Below are positions 9,426 through 18,663 of a stretch of DNA of 64,000 bases, piece after piece. Positions within the stretch are counted from its first letter, which is position 1; each line of letters opens with the position of its first letter. The DNA comes from an uncultured Collinsella sp. (lineage in GTDB: Bacteria; Actinomycetota; Coriobacteriia; Coriobacteriales; Coriobacteriaceae), in contig CAAEBN010000078.1 of NCBI GenBank assembly GCA_900754075.1, forward strand, positions 4,911 to 68,910, read 5' to 3'. Made by a program: the position numbers and the translations under genes. The notes under the pieces are model-generated. The model had not been told where the DNA came from. It worked only from the letters and a program-made list of their open reading frames with translations, and did no database searches.

Positions 9426-9477
9426 TAGTCAAAACTCGGACTAATGTAGAGATATAAATTGGTCAAAACTCGGACTA
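9426..9477. promoter_or_regulatory. Duplicated operator upstream of marR-ABC operon
   Basis: TAGTCAAAACTCGGACTA at 9426-9443 recurs as TGGTCAAAACTCGGACTA at 9460-9477, 34 bp apart. Each copy has TAGTC/GACTA-type dyad ends. The second copy stops only 4 bp before the MarR start codon, so binding would block transcription or translation initiation. Autoregulation by MarR is the likely use. Confidence 0.65.
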
Positions 9478-9481
9478 TCGA

Positions 9482-9994
9482 ATGGTGGGAGAGATGAATA
9501 GTGCAGTTAGCCTGGTCGATTTCGACCGGATGCTCAACGGGCTTGACCGTATCTATTCGGAGTTCGCACGCACCTGCGGTCTTTCGGACTGCGCCTACTG
9601 GATGCTCGTCGACACGAGTGCAGCGGGCGGCAGCGTTGCCGTGAGTCGGCTGACGAGTGAATGGTTCTACAGCAAACAGACCATCAATTCGGCGATTAAG
9701 ACGCTTAGGGCGCGAGGGCTTGCGACGTTGGAGTTTGCCGAGGGCAGTCGTAAGAATAAGGTTGTGCGACTGACCGAAGAAGGCGTGCAGTTTGCCAAGC
9801 GCTACGCGTTGCCGGCGCAAAAAGCCGAGCAACAGGCATTCGAGGCGCTCGAGCCGTGGGAGCAGCGCGAGATTATGCGCTTGGTCGGTAAGTTCTCCCA
9901 TGTTCTGAACGAAGAGTGCGAGGCATTTAAACGGCAAGTGGTCGCCGAGAACGAGGCTGACGATAAGGGCGAGGGGGACACATGCGACTCTTAA
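9482..9994 (+). CDS. MarR-family transcriptional regulator of the first ABC exporter
   Basis: The 170-residue protein has the MarR winged-helix layout: helical N-terminus, helix-turn-helix around VSRLTSEWFYSKQTINSAIKTL, the wing EFAEGSRKNKVVRLTEEG, and C-terminal dimerisation helices. The gene overlaps the next ABC gene by 13 bp, so the regulator and transporter are translationally linked. Two copies of an 18-bp repeat immediately upstream suggest autorepression of the whole operon. The start is uncertain: ATG 9482 has no clear ribosome-binding site, while ATG 9494 has GGGAG too close. Inducing ligand unknown; such regulators usually respond to drugs or host compounds exported by the linked pump. 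Confidence 0.88.
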   Translation: MVGEMNSAVSLVDFDRMLNGLDRIYSEFARTCGLSDCAYWMLVDTSAAGGSVAVSRLTSEWFYSKQTINSAIKTLRARGLATLEFAEGSRKNKVVRLTEEGVQFAKRYALPAQKAEQQAFEALEPWEQREIMRLVGKFSHVLNEECEAFKRQVVAENEADDKGEGDTCDS

Positions 9995-11718
9995 TGAGGT
10001 TTATGAGGCCGTACCGCGGTCTGATTGCGGTGACGCTGTTTGCGGTGCTGATAGATAACGTCGGTACGCTGTTGGTTCCCACGATGCTGGCGAACATGGT
10101 CAACACCGGTATTACCACGGGCGATATCGACTATATTTTACGCAACGGCCTGTACATGCTTATCGCGACCGGCATGGCCAGCGGCGGCACGGTGCTGGGC
10201 TGCTATCTTTCGGCGCGCCTGGCCGCCAACGTGGCCTGCGATATCCGCAATGCCGTGTACGACAAGTCGCTCGAGCTGTCCGCCAGCGACTTTGAGCGCT
10301 TTGGCACGGGTTCGATGATCACGCGCTCACTCAACGACATCAACGTGATTCAGCAAGCTGTCCTTCAGACGATTCAGTTGGTGCTGCCGGTGCCGTTCTT
10401 GGCCGTGGCAGGCATCATTTTTGCTTGGTTCATCGATCCCGCCATGGGCACGCTGCTGGGTGTGGTCGTTGCGATCGTGCTGGTGGCGGCGGTCTTTACG
10501 GTGGCTAACGCCGCGCCGATCTTTATGCGCCTGCAGAGCTTTATCGACCGCATGAACGTGGTGCTGCGCGAGAACATCGTGGGCGTGCGCGTCATCCGCG
10601 CATTTAACAAGGAGCGCCACGAGGAGCAGCGCCTGGACGAGGTGTTTAGCGATTACGCGGCCAACGCCATCAAGGTCAACCACCTGTTTGTGGGTCTCGA
10701 CAGTTCCAGCTTCTTTTTGATGAATATCGCCGAGGTGGCGGTGCTGTGGGTGGGCGGCAACCGCGCGGGCGTCCACGCCATGCAAATCGGCAGCATCTCG
10801 GCCGTGTTGGAATACGCGATCTTGATCCTGTTCTTTGTGATGATGGCGCAGATGGTGATTCTGACGCTTCCGCGCGCTGCGGCGTGCCTCAACCGCGCGC
10901 AACAGGTGCTCGAAATCGAGCCGAGCATCGTGGACGGCAAGGCAACGCTGGGCGACGGGGCGCCTGAGTCCGCAGATGGTGCCGACGCGGTTGCCGTGTT
11001 CGACCATATGTCGTTCCGTTTTGACGATGCCGACGAGGACACCCTGTGCGACCTGAGCTTTGCCTGTCGCCGTGGCCAGACCACGGCGATTGTAGGCTCA
11101 ACGGGCTCGGGCAAGTCAACGGTGGCCAAGCTCTTGTTGCGTTTCCACGATGCCACGAAGGGCGCCATTCGCCTGAACGGCGTTGACCTGCGCGACCTTT
11201 CGCAAGGTGAGATTCGCGGGCATATCGCTTACGTGCCGCAGAAGGCGTGGCTGTTCTCGGGTACGGTGGCGAGCAACCTGCGCTTTGGCAACGAGGGCGC
11301 GACCGAGGCTGACATGCTCCATGCGCTGGAGGTTGCCCAGAGCACCTTTGTGCTCGACCAGCCCCAGGGGCTCGATACTCCAGTGGCCCAGGGCGGCACG
11401 AACTTTTCGGGCGGTCAGCGTCAGCGCCTGGCGATCGCCCGCGCACTCATGAAGCGCGCCGATCTATATATCTTCGACGACAGTTTTTCGGCCCTGGACT
11501 TTAAGACCGATGCCGCCCTGCGCCATGCGCTGCAGGACGAGACGCGCGATGCCGCGGTGCTCATCATCGCCCAGCGCATCTCGACTATTTTGCATGCCGA
11601 TCAGATCGTGGTGCTCAAAGACGGCGAGATCGTGGGCCTAGGCACGCACGACGAGCTCATGGAAACCTGCGAGGTGTACCGCGCTATCGCGGAATCGCAG
11701 ATGAAGGGAGGTGAGTAG
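9982..11718 (+). CDS. ABC exporter half-transporter, subunit A of pair 1 (degenerate Walker B Glu)
   Basis: The 578-residue protein fuses a six-helix membrane domain (about residues 1-310) to an ATPase domain. Visible motifs: Walker A GSTGSGKST, signature NFSGGQRQRL, and Walker B IFDDSFSALD, where the catalytic Glu is Asp. With the partner at 11720 carrying the opposite defects, the two should form a heterodimer with one active and one inactive ATP site, as in TM287/288, LmrCD and BmrCD. It is translated from within the end of the MarR gene. The exported substrate is unknown; drug or lipid export is usual for this family. Confidence 0.92.
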   Translation: MRLLMRFMRPYRGLIAVTLFAVLIDNVGTLLVPTMLANMVNTGITTGDIDYILRNGLYMLIATGMASGGTVLGCYLSARLAANVACDIRNAVYDKSLELSASDFERFGTGSMITRSLNDINVIQQAVLQTIQLVLPVPFLAVAGIIFAWFIDPAMGTLLGVVVAIVLVAAVFTVANAAPIFMRLQSFIDRMNVVLRENIVGVRVIRAFNKERHEEQRLDEVFSDYAANAIKVNHLFVGLDSSSFFLMNIAEVAVLWVGGNRAGVHAMQIGSISAVLEYAILILFFVMMAQMVILTLPRAAACLNRAQQVLEIEPSIVDGKATLGDGAPESADGADAVAVFDHMSFRFDDADEDTLCDLSFACRRGQTTAIVGSTGSGKSTVAKLLLRFHDATKGAIRLNGVDLRDLSQGEIRGHIAYVPQKAWLFSGTVASNLRFGNEGATEADMLHALEVAQSTFVLDQPQGLDTPVAQGGTNFSGGQRQRLAIARALMKRADLYIFDDSFSALDFKTDAALRHALQDETRDAAVLIIAQRISTILHADQIVVLKDGEIVGLGTHDELMETCEVYRAIAESQMKGGE

Positions 11719-11719
11719 C

Positions 11720-13720
11720 ATGACCGAGAAGCTCAAGAAGCAGGCCATCGCCGAGGATGCCGCGGTTGCAGAGACAGTTGAGGAGACGGGCGCCACGCCC
11801 GGCCTGGACGAAGCCGCCAAGGCGGCGGAGCGCGAGGCTCGCCGCCAGGCACTCTACGAGGAAAACGAGCGCGCCGAGGACGAGCGCGCCCGCGCCGAGG
11901 CGGAACGCATGCGCGACGTTGACGACGAGGACGAGGACGAGACGCCCCGCGACACCTGGGCGACGGTGCGCCGCCTGTGGAGCGAAGCCGCCGGCGACCA
12001 TTGGCGCTTCTATATCGTGTTCGCGAGCATCGTGTTCTATGTCATCTTTAACACCGCGGCGCCGGCTTACAGCGCCCGCGTGATCGATGAGCTGTGGGGG
12101 CACATGAAGCTGGCGTTTGCCAACAACACTACCTTCAGCATTACCTGGGAGAATTGCGGCAGGACCATCTTCATCTACTTTATGATCTGGACGGCCGCTG
12201 CCTCGTTCTACGCGCTCCAGAGCTTTTTGATGTCGAGCGTGGCCGAACGCCTTAACCTGCATCTGCGTAACCGCATCGCTCAAAAGCTCAACCGTCTGCC
12301 GCTTGCCTTCTTTGACGCGCATCGTCCCGGTGAGGTCGTCAGCCGTGCGACCAACGACTTGGACAAGATGTCCGAGAGCATGCAGCGCGGCTTGCTGCAG
12401 CTTTTGGTGTCGATCGGTACCGTGGTGGGCGCCGTGAGCGTGATGTTCGTGTTTAGCGTGCCGCTCACGCTCGTCTTTTTGTTCTTTACGGCGTTGTCGC
12501 TGCTGGTGACCAAGGTGGTCTCGCGCCGCACGCATGACGTAACCGGTGAGCGCCAGGAGTGGGTGTCCAAGATTACGAGCGCGGTCGAGGAAGGCTACTC
12601 GGGCCGTCTGGTGATCCGTGCGTTTAACCGCGAGCGCCAGAGCTCTGCCGAGGTACACGAGGCTTCGAAGGAGCTGGCGCGCGTGAGCACCAAGGCCGAC
12701 TTTATGATTAACGCCGTCGGTCCCGCGGTGCGCTTTATCGGCCGCTTGGCACAGATCGTGATTGCGCTTGTGGGCTGCAGCATGTTGGTTGCCGGGCATA
12801 TGACCGTCGGCGTGTTCCAGGCGTTCTTCCAGTTTATCTACGAGGCGTCCGAGCCCATGACGCAGCTGTCGTTTACCTTTAACTCGCTGCAGAGCGCGCT
12901 GGCGAGCGCCGAGCGCGTGTTCGACCTGCTCGACGAGCCCGAGATGGAAGCCGATCCGTTGCCGGCGGCCGCCGCCAAGCTGCCGGGCAAGGTGGAGGGC
13001 CGTGTTGCCTTTGAACACGTGCGTTTTGGCTATGCGCCCGACAAGCCGCTCATGCGCGACGTGTCGTTTGCCGCCGAGCCGGGCCAAAAGATCGCGGTGG
13101 TGGGAACCACGGGCGCGGGCAAGACCACGCTCATCAATCTGCTCATGCGCTTCTACGAGATCGACGGTGGTCGCATTACCCTTGACGGTGTGGACACGAG
13201 CCGCATGGATCGCGGCGAGCTGCGCCAGCAGTTTGGCATGGTGTTGCAGGACGCCTGGCTGTTCGATGGCACCATTGCCGAGAACATCGCCTACGGCTGT
13301 CCCGAGGCAACGCGTGAGGAGATTGTCGCGGCCGCACGTGCCGCTCAGGTCGACTTCTTTGTGCGCACTATGCCGCAGGGCTACGACACGCGTGTGGCTA
13401 ACGATGCCGAGAGCATCAGCCAAGGCCAACGTCAGCTGCTGACCATCGCGCGCGTGCTGCTCAACAACCCGGCGATCCTCATCCTGGACGAGGCGACGTC
13501 GAGCGTGGACACGCGCACCGAGCTCGCCATCGGCCGTGCTATGGATGCGCTCATGCGCGGGCGCACGAGCTTTGTGATCGCGCATCGCTTGTCGACGATC
13601 GTGGATGCCGACCTGATCCTGGTTATGGACCACGGCAACATTATCGAGCAGGGTACGCACAAGGAGCTGCTGGCTGCCGAAGGAGCCTACGCCGACCTCT
13701 ACTTGAGCCAGTTCGCATAA
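11720..13720 (+). CDS. ABC exporter half-transporter, subunit B of pair 1 (degenerate signature)
   Basis: The 666-residue partner of the 9982 gene has an unusual charged N-terminal extension of about 90 residues, rich in Glu, Ala and Arg (probably helical, cytoplasmic), before the six membrane helices. ATPase motifs: Walker A GTTGAGKTT, non-canonical signature SISQGQRQLL in place of LSGGQ, and intact Walker B LILDEATSSVD. This complements the first subunit. The ATG at 11720 is chosen because GGGAGGTGAG lies just upstream inside the end of the previous gene. A degenerate palindromic repeat and a terminator follow. Confidence 0.92.
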   Translation: MTEKLKKQAIAEDAAVAETVEETGATPGLDEAAKAAEREARRQALYEENERAEDERARAEAERMRDVDDEDEDETPRDTWATVRRLWSEAAGDHWRFYIVFASIVFYVIFNTAAPAYSARVIDELWGHMKLAFANNTTFSITWENCGRTIFIYFMIWTAAASFYALQSFLMSSVAERLNLHLRNRIAQKLNRLPLAFFDAHRPGEVVSRATNDLDKMSESMQRGLLQLLVSIGTVVGAVSVMFVFSVPLTLVFLFFTALSLLVTKVVSRRTHDVTGERQEWVSKITSAVEEGYSGRLVIRAFNRERQSSAEVHEASKELARVSTKADFMINAVGPAVRFIGRLAQIVIALVGCSMLVAGHMTVGVFQAFFQFIYEASEPMTQLSFTFNSLQSALASAERVFDLLDEPEMEADPLPAAAAKLPGKVEGRVAFEHVRFGYAPDKPLMRDVSFAAEPGQKIAVVGTTGAGKTTLINLLMRFYEIDGGRITLDGVDTSRMDRGELRQQFGMVLQDAWLFDGTIAENIAYGCPEATREEIVAAARAAQVDFFVRTMPQGYDTRVANDAESISQGQRQLLTIARVLLNNPAILILDEATSSVDTRTELAIGRAMDALMRGRTSFVIAHRLSTIVDADLILVMDHGNIIEQGTHKELLAAEGAYADLYLSQFA

Positions 13721-13721
13721 G

Positions 13722-13753
13722 GTGACAAAGGGGCAGTCCCGCATGTTACATCG
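13722..13753. repeat. Decayed copy of the GTGACAAAG palindrome
   Basis: GGTGACAAAGGGGCAGTCCC is present, but the second half has decayed to GCATGTTACATCG, so the hairpin is incomplete. Confidence 0.55.
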
Positions 13754-13758
13754 AAAAG

Positions 13759-13795
13759 AAGGCACGCCGGGGGCGGATTCCCCGGCGCGCCTTTT
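13759..13795. terminator. Terminator hairpin between ABC pair 1 and cysE
   Basis: AAGGCACGCCGGGG pairs with CCCCGGCGCGCCTTTT with one mismatch. The stem begins with AA and ends with TTTT, so it can serve both converging genes. Confidence 0.8.
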
Positions 13796-13831
13796 GTGTT
13801 GGCGTTCATGTTGCGGCAGTTGCCCGCGGCC

Positions 13832-14536
13832 CTAGCGCTCGTCCACGAGCTTGGCAACGAGGGCTTTGAGCTCGGCCACCTCTCGCTCGAGTTCCTTGAC
13901 GCGGCGGGCGTTCTCGGTGATGCCCCGACGGTTGAGGGCGCTCTGCTCGGCGGCATCGTCGGGCATGTACTCGCGATGCTGCTTGGCGTCGAAGCTCTCT
14001 TCGAACACGCGGCAGCCGTTGCGCTTGATGATGCGTCCCGGCACGCCAACGACGGTGCAGTTGTCGGGCACGTCCTTGACGACAACCGAATTGCCGCCGA
14101 TCTTGACGTTGTTGCCAATGTGGATGTTGCCAAGCACCTTGGCGCCCGTGCCCACCGTGACATTGTTGCCCAGGGTGGGGTGGCGCTTGCCGGTTTCGTT
14201 GCCGGTACCGCCGAGCGTGACGCCCTGGTAGAGCACGCAGTTGTCGCCCACAATGGTGGTCTCGCCGATAACGACGCCCATGGCGTGGTCGATAAAGAAA
14301 TGTTTGCCGATCTGTGCAGCGGGATGAATCTCGACACCGGTGATGTGGCGGGTGATTTGCGAGAGCACGCGGGCGAGCGAGCGATGACCGTGCTCCCAGA
14401 GCCAGTGCTCGGGCACGTGGTTCCACTTGGCGTGCAGGCCAGGATAGGAAAGGAAGATGACCAGGGCACTTTGCGCGGCAGGGTCCTGCGCCTGGACGGT
14501 CTTGATGTCCTCGCGAATGGTATTGATAAAGCTCAC
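13832..14536 (-). CDS. cysE: Serine O-acetyltransferase
   Basis: The 234-residue enzyme transfers acetyl from acetyl-CoA to serine, giving O-acetylserine for cysteine synthesis. The N-terminal helical region ([30 protein letters not shown]) is followed by left-handed beta-helix hexapeptide repeats, with [20 protein letters not shown], the GVTLGGTG loop and [10 protein letters not shown], all characteristic of CysE. A charged coiled-coil-like tail ([21 protein letters not shown]) extends beyond the usual end. The GTG at 14536 follows GGGAGGGCGGCC and was preferred over an upstream ATG in a region without a ribosome-binding site. No cysteine synthase gene is next to it. Confidence 0.93.
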   Translation of the reverse strand: MSFINTIREDIKTVQAQDPAAQSALVIFLSYPGLHAKWNHVPEHWLWEHGHRSLARVLSQITRHITGVEIHPAAQIGKHFFIDHAMGVVIGETTIVGDNCVLYQGVTLGGTGNETGKRHPTLGNNVTVGTGAKVLGNIHIGNNVKIGGNSVVVKDVPDNCTVVGVPGRIIKRNGCRVFEESFDAKQHREYMPDDAAEQSALNRRGITENARRVKELEREVAELKALVAKLVDER

Positions 14537-14760
14537 CGGCCGCCCTCCCTTAGCGCCGTGACAATGCGATTCACTAAAGTATAGCGATTCGCTAGGGATT
14601 AGGAAGAACAATCTTGCTTTGCTTTGGGCGACAAGTGTCAGTTATGCAAACTTGCTGGTAATGGAGTCATGCTTTTGTGGGGTTGCGTACGAGGGGGCGC
14701 CGCAACCGTATACTGGTCAACTTGGACGTGTCCGCGCCCACAACTGAGAGGTTTTACTTC

Positions 14761-15408
14761 ATGGGTTTCATCAATTTTATCGCCGAGCTGCTTAAAGACC
14801 CGCGCACCGCGATTGCCAGCTGGATCGCCGCCGGCCCGCTTATGGCCTACGGCTGCGTGTTCCTGATCATCTTTATCGAGACGGGCGTGGTGTTCTTCCC
14901 GTTCCTTCCCGGCGACTCGTTGCTGTTTGCCTCGGGCTTCTTTGCCCATAACGGCGGCTTTAACATCGTGGCGCTTCTGGCCACCGCATGGGCCGCAGCA
15001 ATCCTGGGCGATCAGTGCAACTTTATGATCGGCCACTTCTTTGGCAAAAAGATCATCGCTTCGGGCAAGGTAAAGGCCATGACGCCCGAGCGCATCAAAA
15101 AGTCCGAGGATTTCCTGGATAAGTGGGGCCATCTGGCCATCTTCCTCGGTCGCTTCTTCCCGTTCATCCGCACCTTTGTGCCTTTTATCGCCGGCATGGG
15201 CGGCATGCATTGGCGCAACTTTGTCGTCTTTAACGTGTTGGGTGGCATTACCTGGTCGACGGTCTTTACGCTGCTGGGTTACTTCTTTGGTGGCATTCCG
15301 TTTGTGCAGGAGCACTTTGAGCTGCTGATCGTCGGCATTGTCGCCGTGTCGATCATTCCGACCGTGGTCGGTCTGGTTAAGGCTAAGCTCGGCAAAAAGA
15401 ACGCCTAG
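14761..15408 (+). CDS. DedA-family membrane protein
   Basis: The 215-residue protein has four to five hydrophobic segments and the DedA/SNARE-associated (PF09335) signatures: FIETGVVFFPFLPGDSLLF near residue 40 and the Arg-containing FLGRFFPFIRTFVPFIAGMG around residue 130. The family includes flippases for undecaprenyl phosphate and other lipids, so a role in envelope lipid recycling is plausible. Start ATG 14761 follows GAGAGG. The gene stands alone, with a terminator at 15437-15470. Confidence 0.92.
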   Translation: MGFINFIAELLKDPRTAIASWIAAGPLMAYGCVFLIIFIETGVVFFPFLPGDSLLFASGFFAHNGGFNIVALLATAWAAAILGDQCNFMIGHFFGKKIIASGKVKAMTPERIKKSEDFLDKWGHLAIFLGRFFPFIRTFVPFIAGMGGMHWRNFVVFNVLGGITWSTVFTLLGYFFGGIPFVQEHFELLIVGIVAVSIIPTVVGLVKAKLGKKNA

Positions 15409-15436
15409 TTCGAGCTTGGTTTCGGACGTTAATTCC

Positions 15437-15470
15437 AAGGCCCGTCATCGGATTCGATGGCGGGCCTTTT
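15437..15470 (+). terminator. Rho-independent terminator after DedA gene
   Basis: AAGGCCCGTCATCG pairs with CGATGGCGGGCCTTTT with one mismatch around a short loop. Confidence 0.88.
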
Positions 15471-15698
15471 GTGTTGAAGGCAAGTGAAAATACTTTACTT
15501 AGTTAAAGAAAAACGTTTTATCCAAGGCGTGCGGGGAGTACAATCACCTGCATGCGAATCGACGCGCCATCGGCTTCGATGCTGCCCGCGTGTCCTGCCC
15601 GGCTCTACGCTTCCGGGTATGCGACGTTGCGACGCGGCCGGCTTCGGTCCTTGCGTGCGGGTTCGCGAGTATGCAACCGTGTATGTAAGGAGCGACAT

Positions 15699-16751
15699 AT
15701 GACTGTCGAGAAGAAGGATATCGATTGGGGTAGCCTCGGCTTTGGCTACATGAAGACCGATTACAGCTACGAGGCCCATTGGAAGGACGGCGAGTGGGAC
15801 GAGGGCGGCCTGACCACCGACCACACCCTGCATGTCTCCGAGTGTGGCGGCATCTTCCACTACTGCCAGGAGGTCTTTGAGGGCCTGAAGGCCTACACCG
15901 CCGAGGACGGCAGCATCGTCTGCTTCCGTCCCGACATGAACGCCGAGCGTATGTACAATTCCGCCCAGCGTCTGGAGATGCCCCCGTTCCCCAAGGACAA
16001 GTTTGTCGAGGCCGTCAAGCAGGTTGTTTCTGCCAACGCCGCCTGGGTTCCGCCCTTCGGCTCTGGCGCAACCCTGTATGTGCGTCCGTTTATGATCGGC
16101 TCCGGTGACGTGATCGGCGTGGCTCCCGCTCCTGAGTACACGTTCCGCATTCTCGTGACCCCGGTCGGTCCGTACTTTAAGGGTGGCCTCAAGCCCGTCA
16201 AGCTGCGCGTTTCCGAGTACGATCGCGCCGCACCGCATGGCACCGGCAATATCAAGGCCGGCCTCAACTACGCCATGTCCCTGAAGCCCACGATGGAGGC
16301 TCACCGCGAGGGCTATGCCGAGAACCTGTATCTCGACTCCGAGTCCCGCACCTATGTCGAGGAGACCGGTGGCGCCAACGTCCTGTTCGTGAAGGAGGAC
16401 GGCACGCTTGTCGTCCCGCAGTCGCACACCGACTCCATTCTTCCCTCCATCACACGTCGTTCGCTCGTTCAGGTCGCTGAGGACCTGGGCATGACCGTCG
16501 ACCAGCGTCCTGTCGAGTGGGCCGAAGTCAAGGCCGGCACCTTTGTTGAGTGCGGTCTGTGCGGCACCGCTGCCGTTATCTCCCCGGTCGGCGAGATCGA
16601 CAACAGGGTCTACGGTGCCGACGAGACTGTGACCTTCCCGGCTGGCTACACCGAGATCGGTCCTGTGATGAAGAAGCTCCGCGAGACCCTGACGGGCATC
16701 CAGTCTGGTGCTGTTGAGGATAAGCACAACTGGGTTTACACCGTCGCGTAA
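15699..16751 (+). CDS. ilvE: Branched-chain amino-acid aminotransferase
   Basis: The 350-residue class IV PLP enzyme converts branched-chain 2-oxo acids and glutamate to valine, leucine and isoleucine, or the reverse. Key features: YCQEVFEGLKAY near residue 70, ATLYVRPFMIGSG, the PLP lysine in GNIKAGLNYAMSL, YVEETGGANVLFV and the C-terminal ECGLCGTAAVISPV. This is the longer IlvE form of about 350 residues, as in Firmicutes and Actinobacteria. Start ATG 15699 follows GTAAGGAGCGACAT; upstream open frame is probably untranslated leader. No other branched-chain pathway gene is nearby. A 125-nt hairpin begins 16 bp after the stop. Confidence 0.94.
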   Translation: MTVEKKDIDWGSLGFGYMKTDYSYEAHWKDGEWDEGGLTTDHTLHVSECGGIFHYCQEVFEGLKAYTAEDGSIVCFRPDMNAERMYNSAQRLEMPPFPKDKFVEAVKQVVSANAAWVPPFGSGATLYVRPFMIGSGDVIGVAPAPEYTFRILVTPVGPYFKGGLKPVKLRVSEYDRAAPHGTGNIKAGLNYAMSLKPTMEAHREGYAENLYLDSESRTYVEETGGANVLFVKEDGTLVVPQSHTDSILPSITRRSLVQVAEDLGMTVDQRPVEWAEVKAGTFVECGLCGTAAVISPVGEIDNRVYGADETVTFPAGYTEIGPVMKKLRETLTGIQSGAVEDKHNWVYTVA

Positions 16752-16767
16752 TTCGTCTTACCTGCCC

Positions 16768-16892
16768 GGGCGGAGAGTAAGTTCCCTCCCGGCGCGTCCT
16801 CGGACATGCAAGAAGCCCTCGCTGCGCACTTCGTGCGGCGAGGGCTTCTTGCGTCCTGCGGAATGCGCCGGGAGGGAACTTACTCTCCGCCC
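16768..16892. repeat. Long two-tier hairpin, member of the core/variable-arm family (copy C3)
   Basis: A perfect 28-bp outer stem (16768-16795 with 16865-16892, starting GGGCGGAGAGTAAG) encloses a second perfect stem, GCAAGAAGCCCTCGC with GCGAGGGCTTCTTGC. Parts of the centre (AAGTTCCCT, GTCCT, GCAAGA, CTTCTTGCGT, GCGGAA, GAACTT) recur in order in the hairpins at 25768 and 26366, whose outer arms differ. It lies just after ilvE and could also end that transcript. Confidence 0.75.
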
Positions 16893-16945
16893 TGCGGGCT
16901 CGGCGATGTCACAACGAACAATAATTAATCTGAATTAAAAATGGT

Positions 16946-16976
16946 GCGCGGCCTTTTAGGCCGCGCGTTTGTTTTG
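16946..16976 (+). terminator. Hairpin with T-rich tail
   Basis: GCGCGGCC pairs with GGCCGCGC around TTTTA and is followed by GTTTGTTTTGG. It is the likely final terminator for ilvE. Confidence 0.7.
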
Positions 16977-17000
16977 GTTTGCGCCATGTGGGGGTGGTGT

Positions 17001-17205
17001 CGACGTGCATTTTTGCGAGTATTCTGCAATCGAAGGCCCCTGCATACCGACCTCGGGCGAAAAATCGGGATTTCTCGATGTTTTCTACGGATGATGGGCG
17101 GGGTTATGGGCTGACAGCGTTTGATTTGCAGGGATATTCGCAGTCTTTGGCATTTATCGTGGCGCCCGAAGCTCTTGGTTATGTTGAATACTCCCAAAAA
17201 TGCAC
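17001..17205. repeat. Inverted pair of CGACGTGCA...GAGTATTC motifs (pair 1)
   Basis: A 24-base motif beginning CGACGTGCA and ending GAGTATTC at 17001-17024 is mirrored at 17186-17205. A second inverted pair of the same motif lies at 39447-39624. The 160 bases between show no gene. Together with the hairpins this accounts for the 560-bp region 16752-17311. Confidence 0.55.
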
Positions 17206-17236
17206 GGCGCCTTGAGGGGGACCTTTGCGACAAAGG

Positions 17237-17275
17237 AAACCGCCCCGTCAAAGTATGCATTCGACGGGGCGGTTT
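17237..17275 (-). terminator. Terminator hairpin after lemA
   Basis: AAACCGCCCCGTC pairs perfectly with GACGGGGCGGTTT (13 bp). On the minus strand it lies 36 bp after the lemA stop. Confidence 0.8.
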
Positions 17276-17311
17276 ATGCATATACCCGATTAAGGATACG
17301 CTGCGGATCTG

Positions 17312-17863
17312 TTAGAACTTGACGGTCGGTGCCTGGCGGGCGGCCTCGGCTGCCTCGAAGCCCTGGCGCTCCTTAAACTGGAAGATGCCAGCAAAGATGA
17401 CGGCCGGGAAGGTCTGGATGGCGTTGTTGTAGCTAAGCACGCAGTCGTTGTAGCTCTGGCGCGCGTAGCTCACCTTATTCTCGGTGTCTTCGAGCGTGGC
17501 CTGGAGCTGCATAAAGTTGGTGTTCGCCTTAAGATCGGGGTAAGCCTCGGCCACGGCGAAGAGCTGGCGCAGGGCGCCGGTCAGCACGTTGTCGGCTTCC
17601 ATCTTGGCTTCGGGCGTGGTGGCGCTCACGGCGGCGTTGCGCGCGTTGACCACGGCGGCGAGCGTGTCCTGCTCGTGTTTGGCGTAGCCCTTGACGGTCT
17701 CGACCAAGTTAGGGATCAGGTCGTTGCGGCGCTGCAGCTGCGTGTCGATGTTCTGCCAGGCGTTATCGATGCGATTGCGCTTGGTGACCATGTTGTTGTA
17801 GATGCCGGCGATGGCGCAGACAATCACAACGACAACAACGATACCGATGATGACGGGAATCAT
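17312..17863 (-). CDS. lemA: LemA-family membrane protein
   Basis: The 183-residue protein has one N-terminal membrane segment (IPVIIGIVVVVVIVCAIAGIYN) and the LemA helical domain: NNMVTKRNRIDNAWQNID, the RRNDLIPNLVETVKGYAKHE signature and the C-terminal VSYARQSYNDCVLSYNNAIQTFP. LemA proteins are widespread and of unclear function; some are linked to envelope stress. It is encoded alone here, without the TPM-domain partner often found beside it. The family call is firm. Confidence 0.93.
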   Translation of the reverse strand: MIPVIIGIVVVVVIVCAIAGIYNNMVTKRNRIDNAWQNIDTQLQRRNDLIPNLVETVKGYAKHEQDTLAAVVNARNAAVSATTPEAKMEADNVLTGALRQLFAVAEAYPDLKANTNFMQLQATLEDTENKVSYARQSYNDCVLSYNNAIQTFPAVIFAGIFQFKERQGFEAAEAARQAPTVKF

Positions 17864-18075
17864 GGTGTCTCCGTTTCGAATGGCCGCGGCGTCTTCCGCC
17901 GGCTGCCGTTGGTGTAACGCTACTAGTATACCCGCAACCTTTGGCGATACCGAACTTTCCGGTAAGCGTTATGTTTCCACCAAGGTGAGGCCATTCGCCA
18001 GAGGGCGGGCGATACAGGTGTAAGATATGCGACAGATTAGTGAGTGCTGTCTTTTCCTTGAGGAGGGCGATACGT

Positions 18076-18660
18076 ATGGACCTTCGCATCAAGAAAACCT
18101 ATCGGGCCCTGTTCGAGGCCTTTACCGAGCTGCTCGAAGAGCATCGGTTTGAGGACGTGACGGTTGCCATGCTGTGTGACCGCGCTATGATTCGTCGGAC
18201 GACGTTCTACAAGCACTTCCGCGACAAAAACGATTACTTTGCCTTCTATATCGATGAACTCATGTCGGGCCTGCCGCAAAAGCGGGCCGATGCGGATGGC
18301 GCGGAGGGCGCCGAGGACGTGCGCGCGCTTCGCCACGAAGTGTTCGCCGATGCCATGGATCTGATTCTGGCGCATGAGCAGCTCATGGATAACATTTTGG
18401 CGAGCAGCATGTCGGGTATGCTGACCAGCATGATTTGCGACCGCATCGCGCGCTCCATACGCGGGCGCGTGATGAGCGCGCTTGACGAGGACGCGCTCGC
18501 GCCCGTATCGCTCGAGACAACGTCTGAGTTTGTCGCCGGTGGCATTATTCGGCTTTTTACCATGTGGTGGGAATCGGGCCACGTACTAGAGCGCCGATCC
18601 GAAATCGCCGACGTGGTCGATGCGCTGTTCGAGCGGACCATGACGCCGGTGAGTCACTAA
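18076..18660 (+). CDS. TetR-family transcriptional regulator
   Basis: The 194-residue protein has an N-terminal TetR helix-turn-helix (residues about 8-52): KKTYRALFEAFTELLEEHRF, then VTVAMLCDRAMIRRTTFYKHF. The helical C-terminal domain, with a final GGIIRLFTMWWESG segment, resembles the DhaS/TetR_C group. ATG 18076 has GAGGAGGGC upstream and is preferred over an upstream in-frame start. Its neighbours are lemA on the opposite strand and a tRNA, so its target cannot be named. Confidence 0.88.
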   Translation: MDLRIKKTYRALFEAFTELLEEHRFEDVTVAMLCDRAMIRRTTFYKHFRDKNDYFAFYIDELMSGLPQKRADADGAEGAEDVRALRHEVFADAMDLILAHEQLMDNILASSMSGMLTSMICDRIARSIRGRVMSALDEDALAPVSLETTSEFVAGGIIRLFTMWWESGHVLERRSEIADVVDALFERTMTPVSH

Positions 18661-18663
18661 GAG

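Noticed and set aside
15540..15698. T-box or attenuator leader before ilvE
   Set aside because: No T-box sequence, branched-chain codon run or terminator/antiterminator pair could be identified in the leader.
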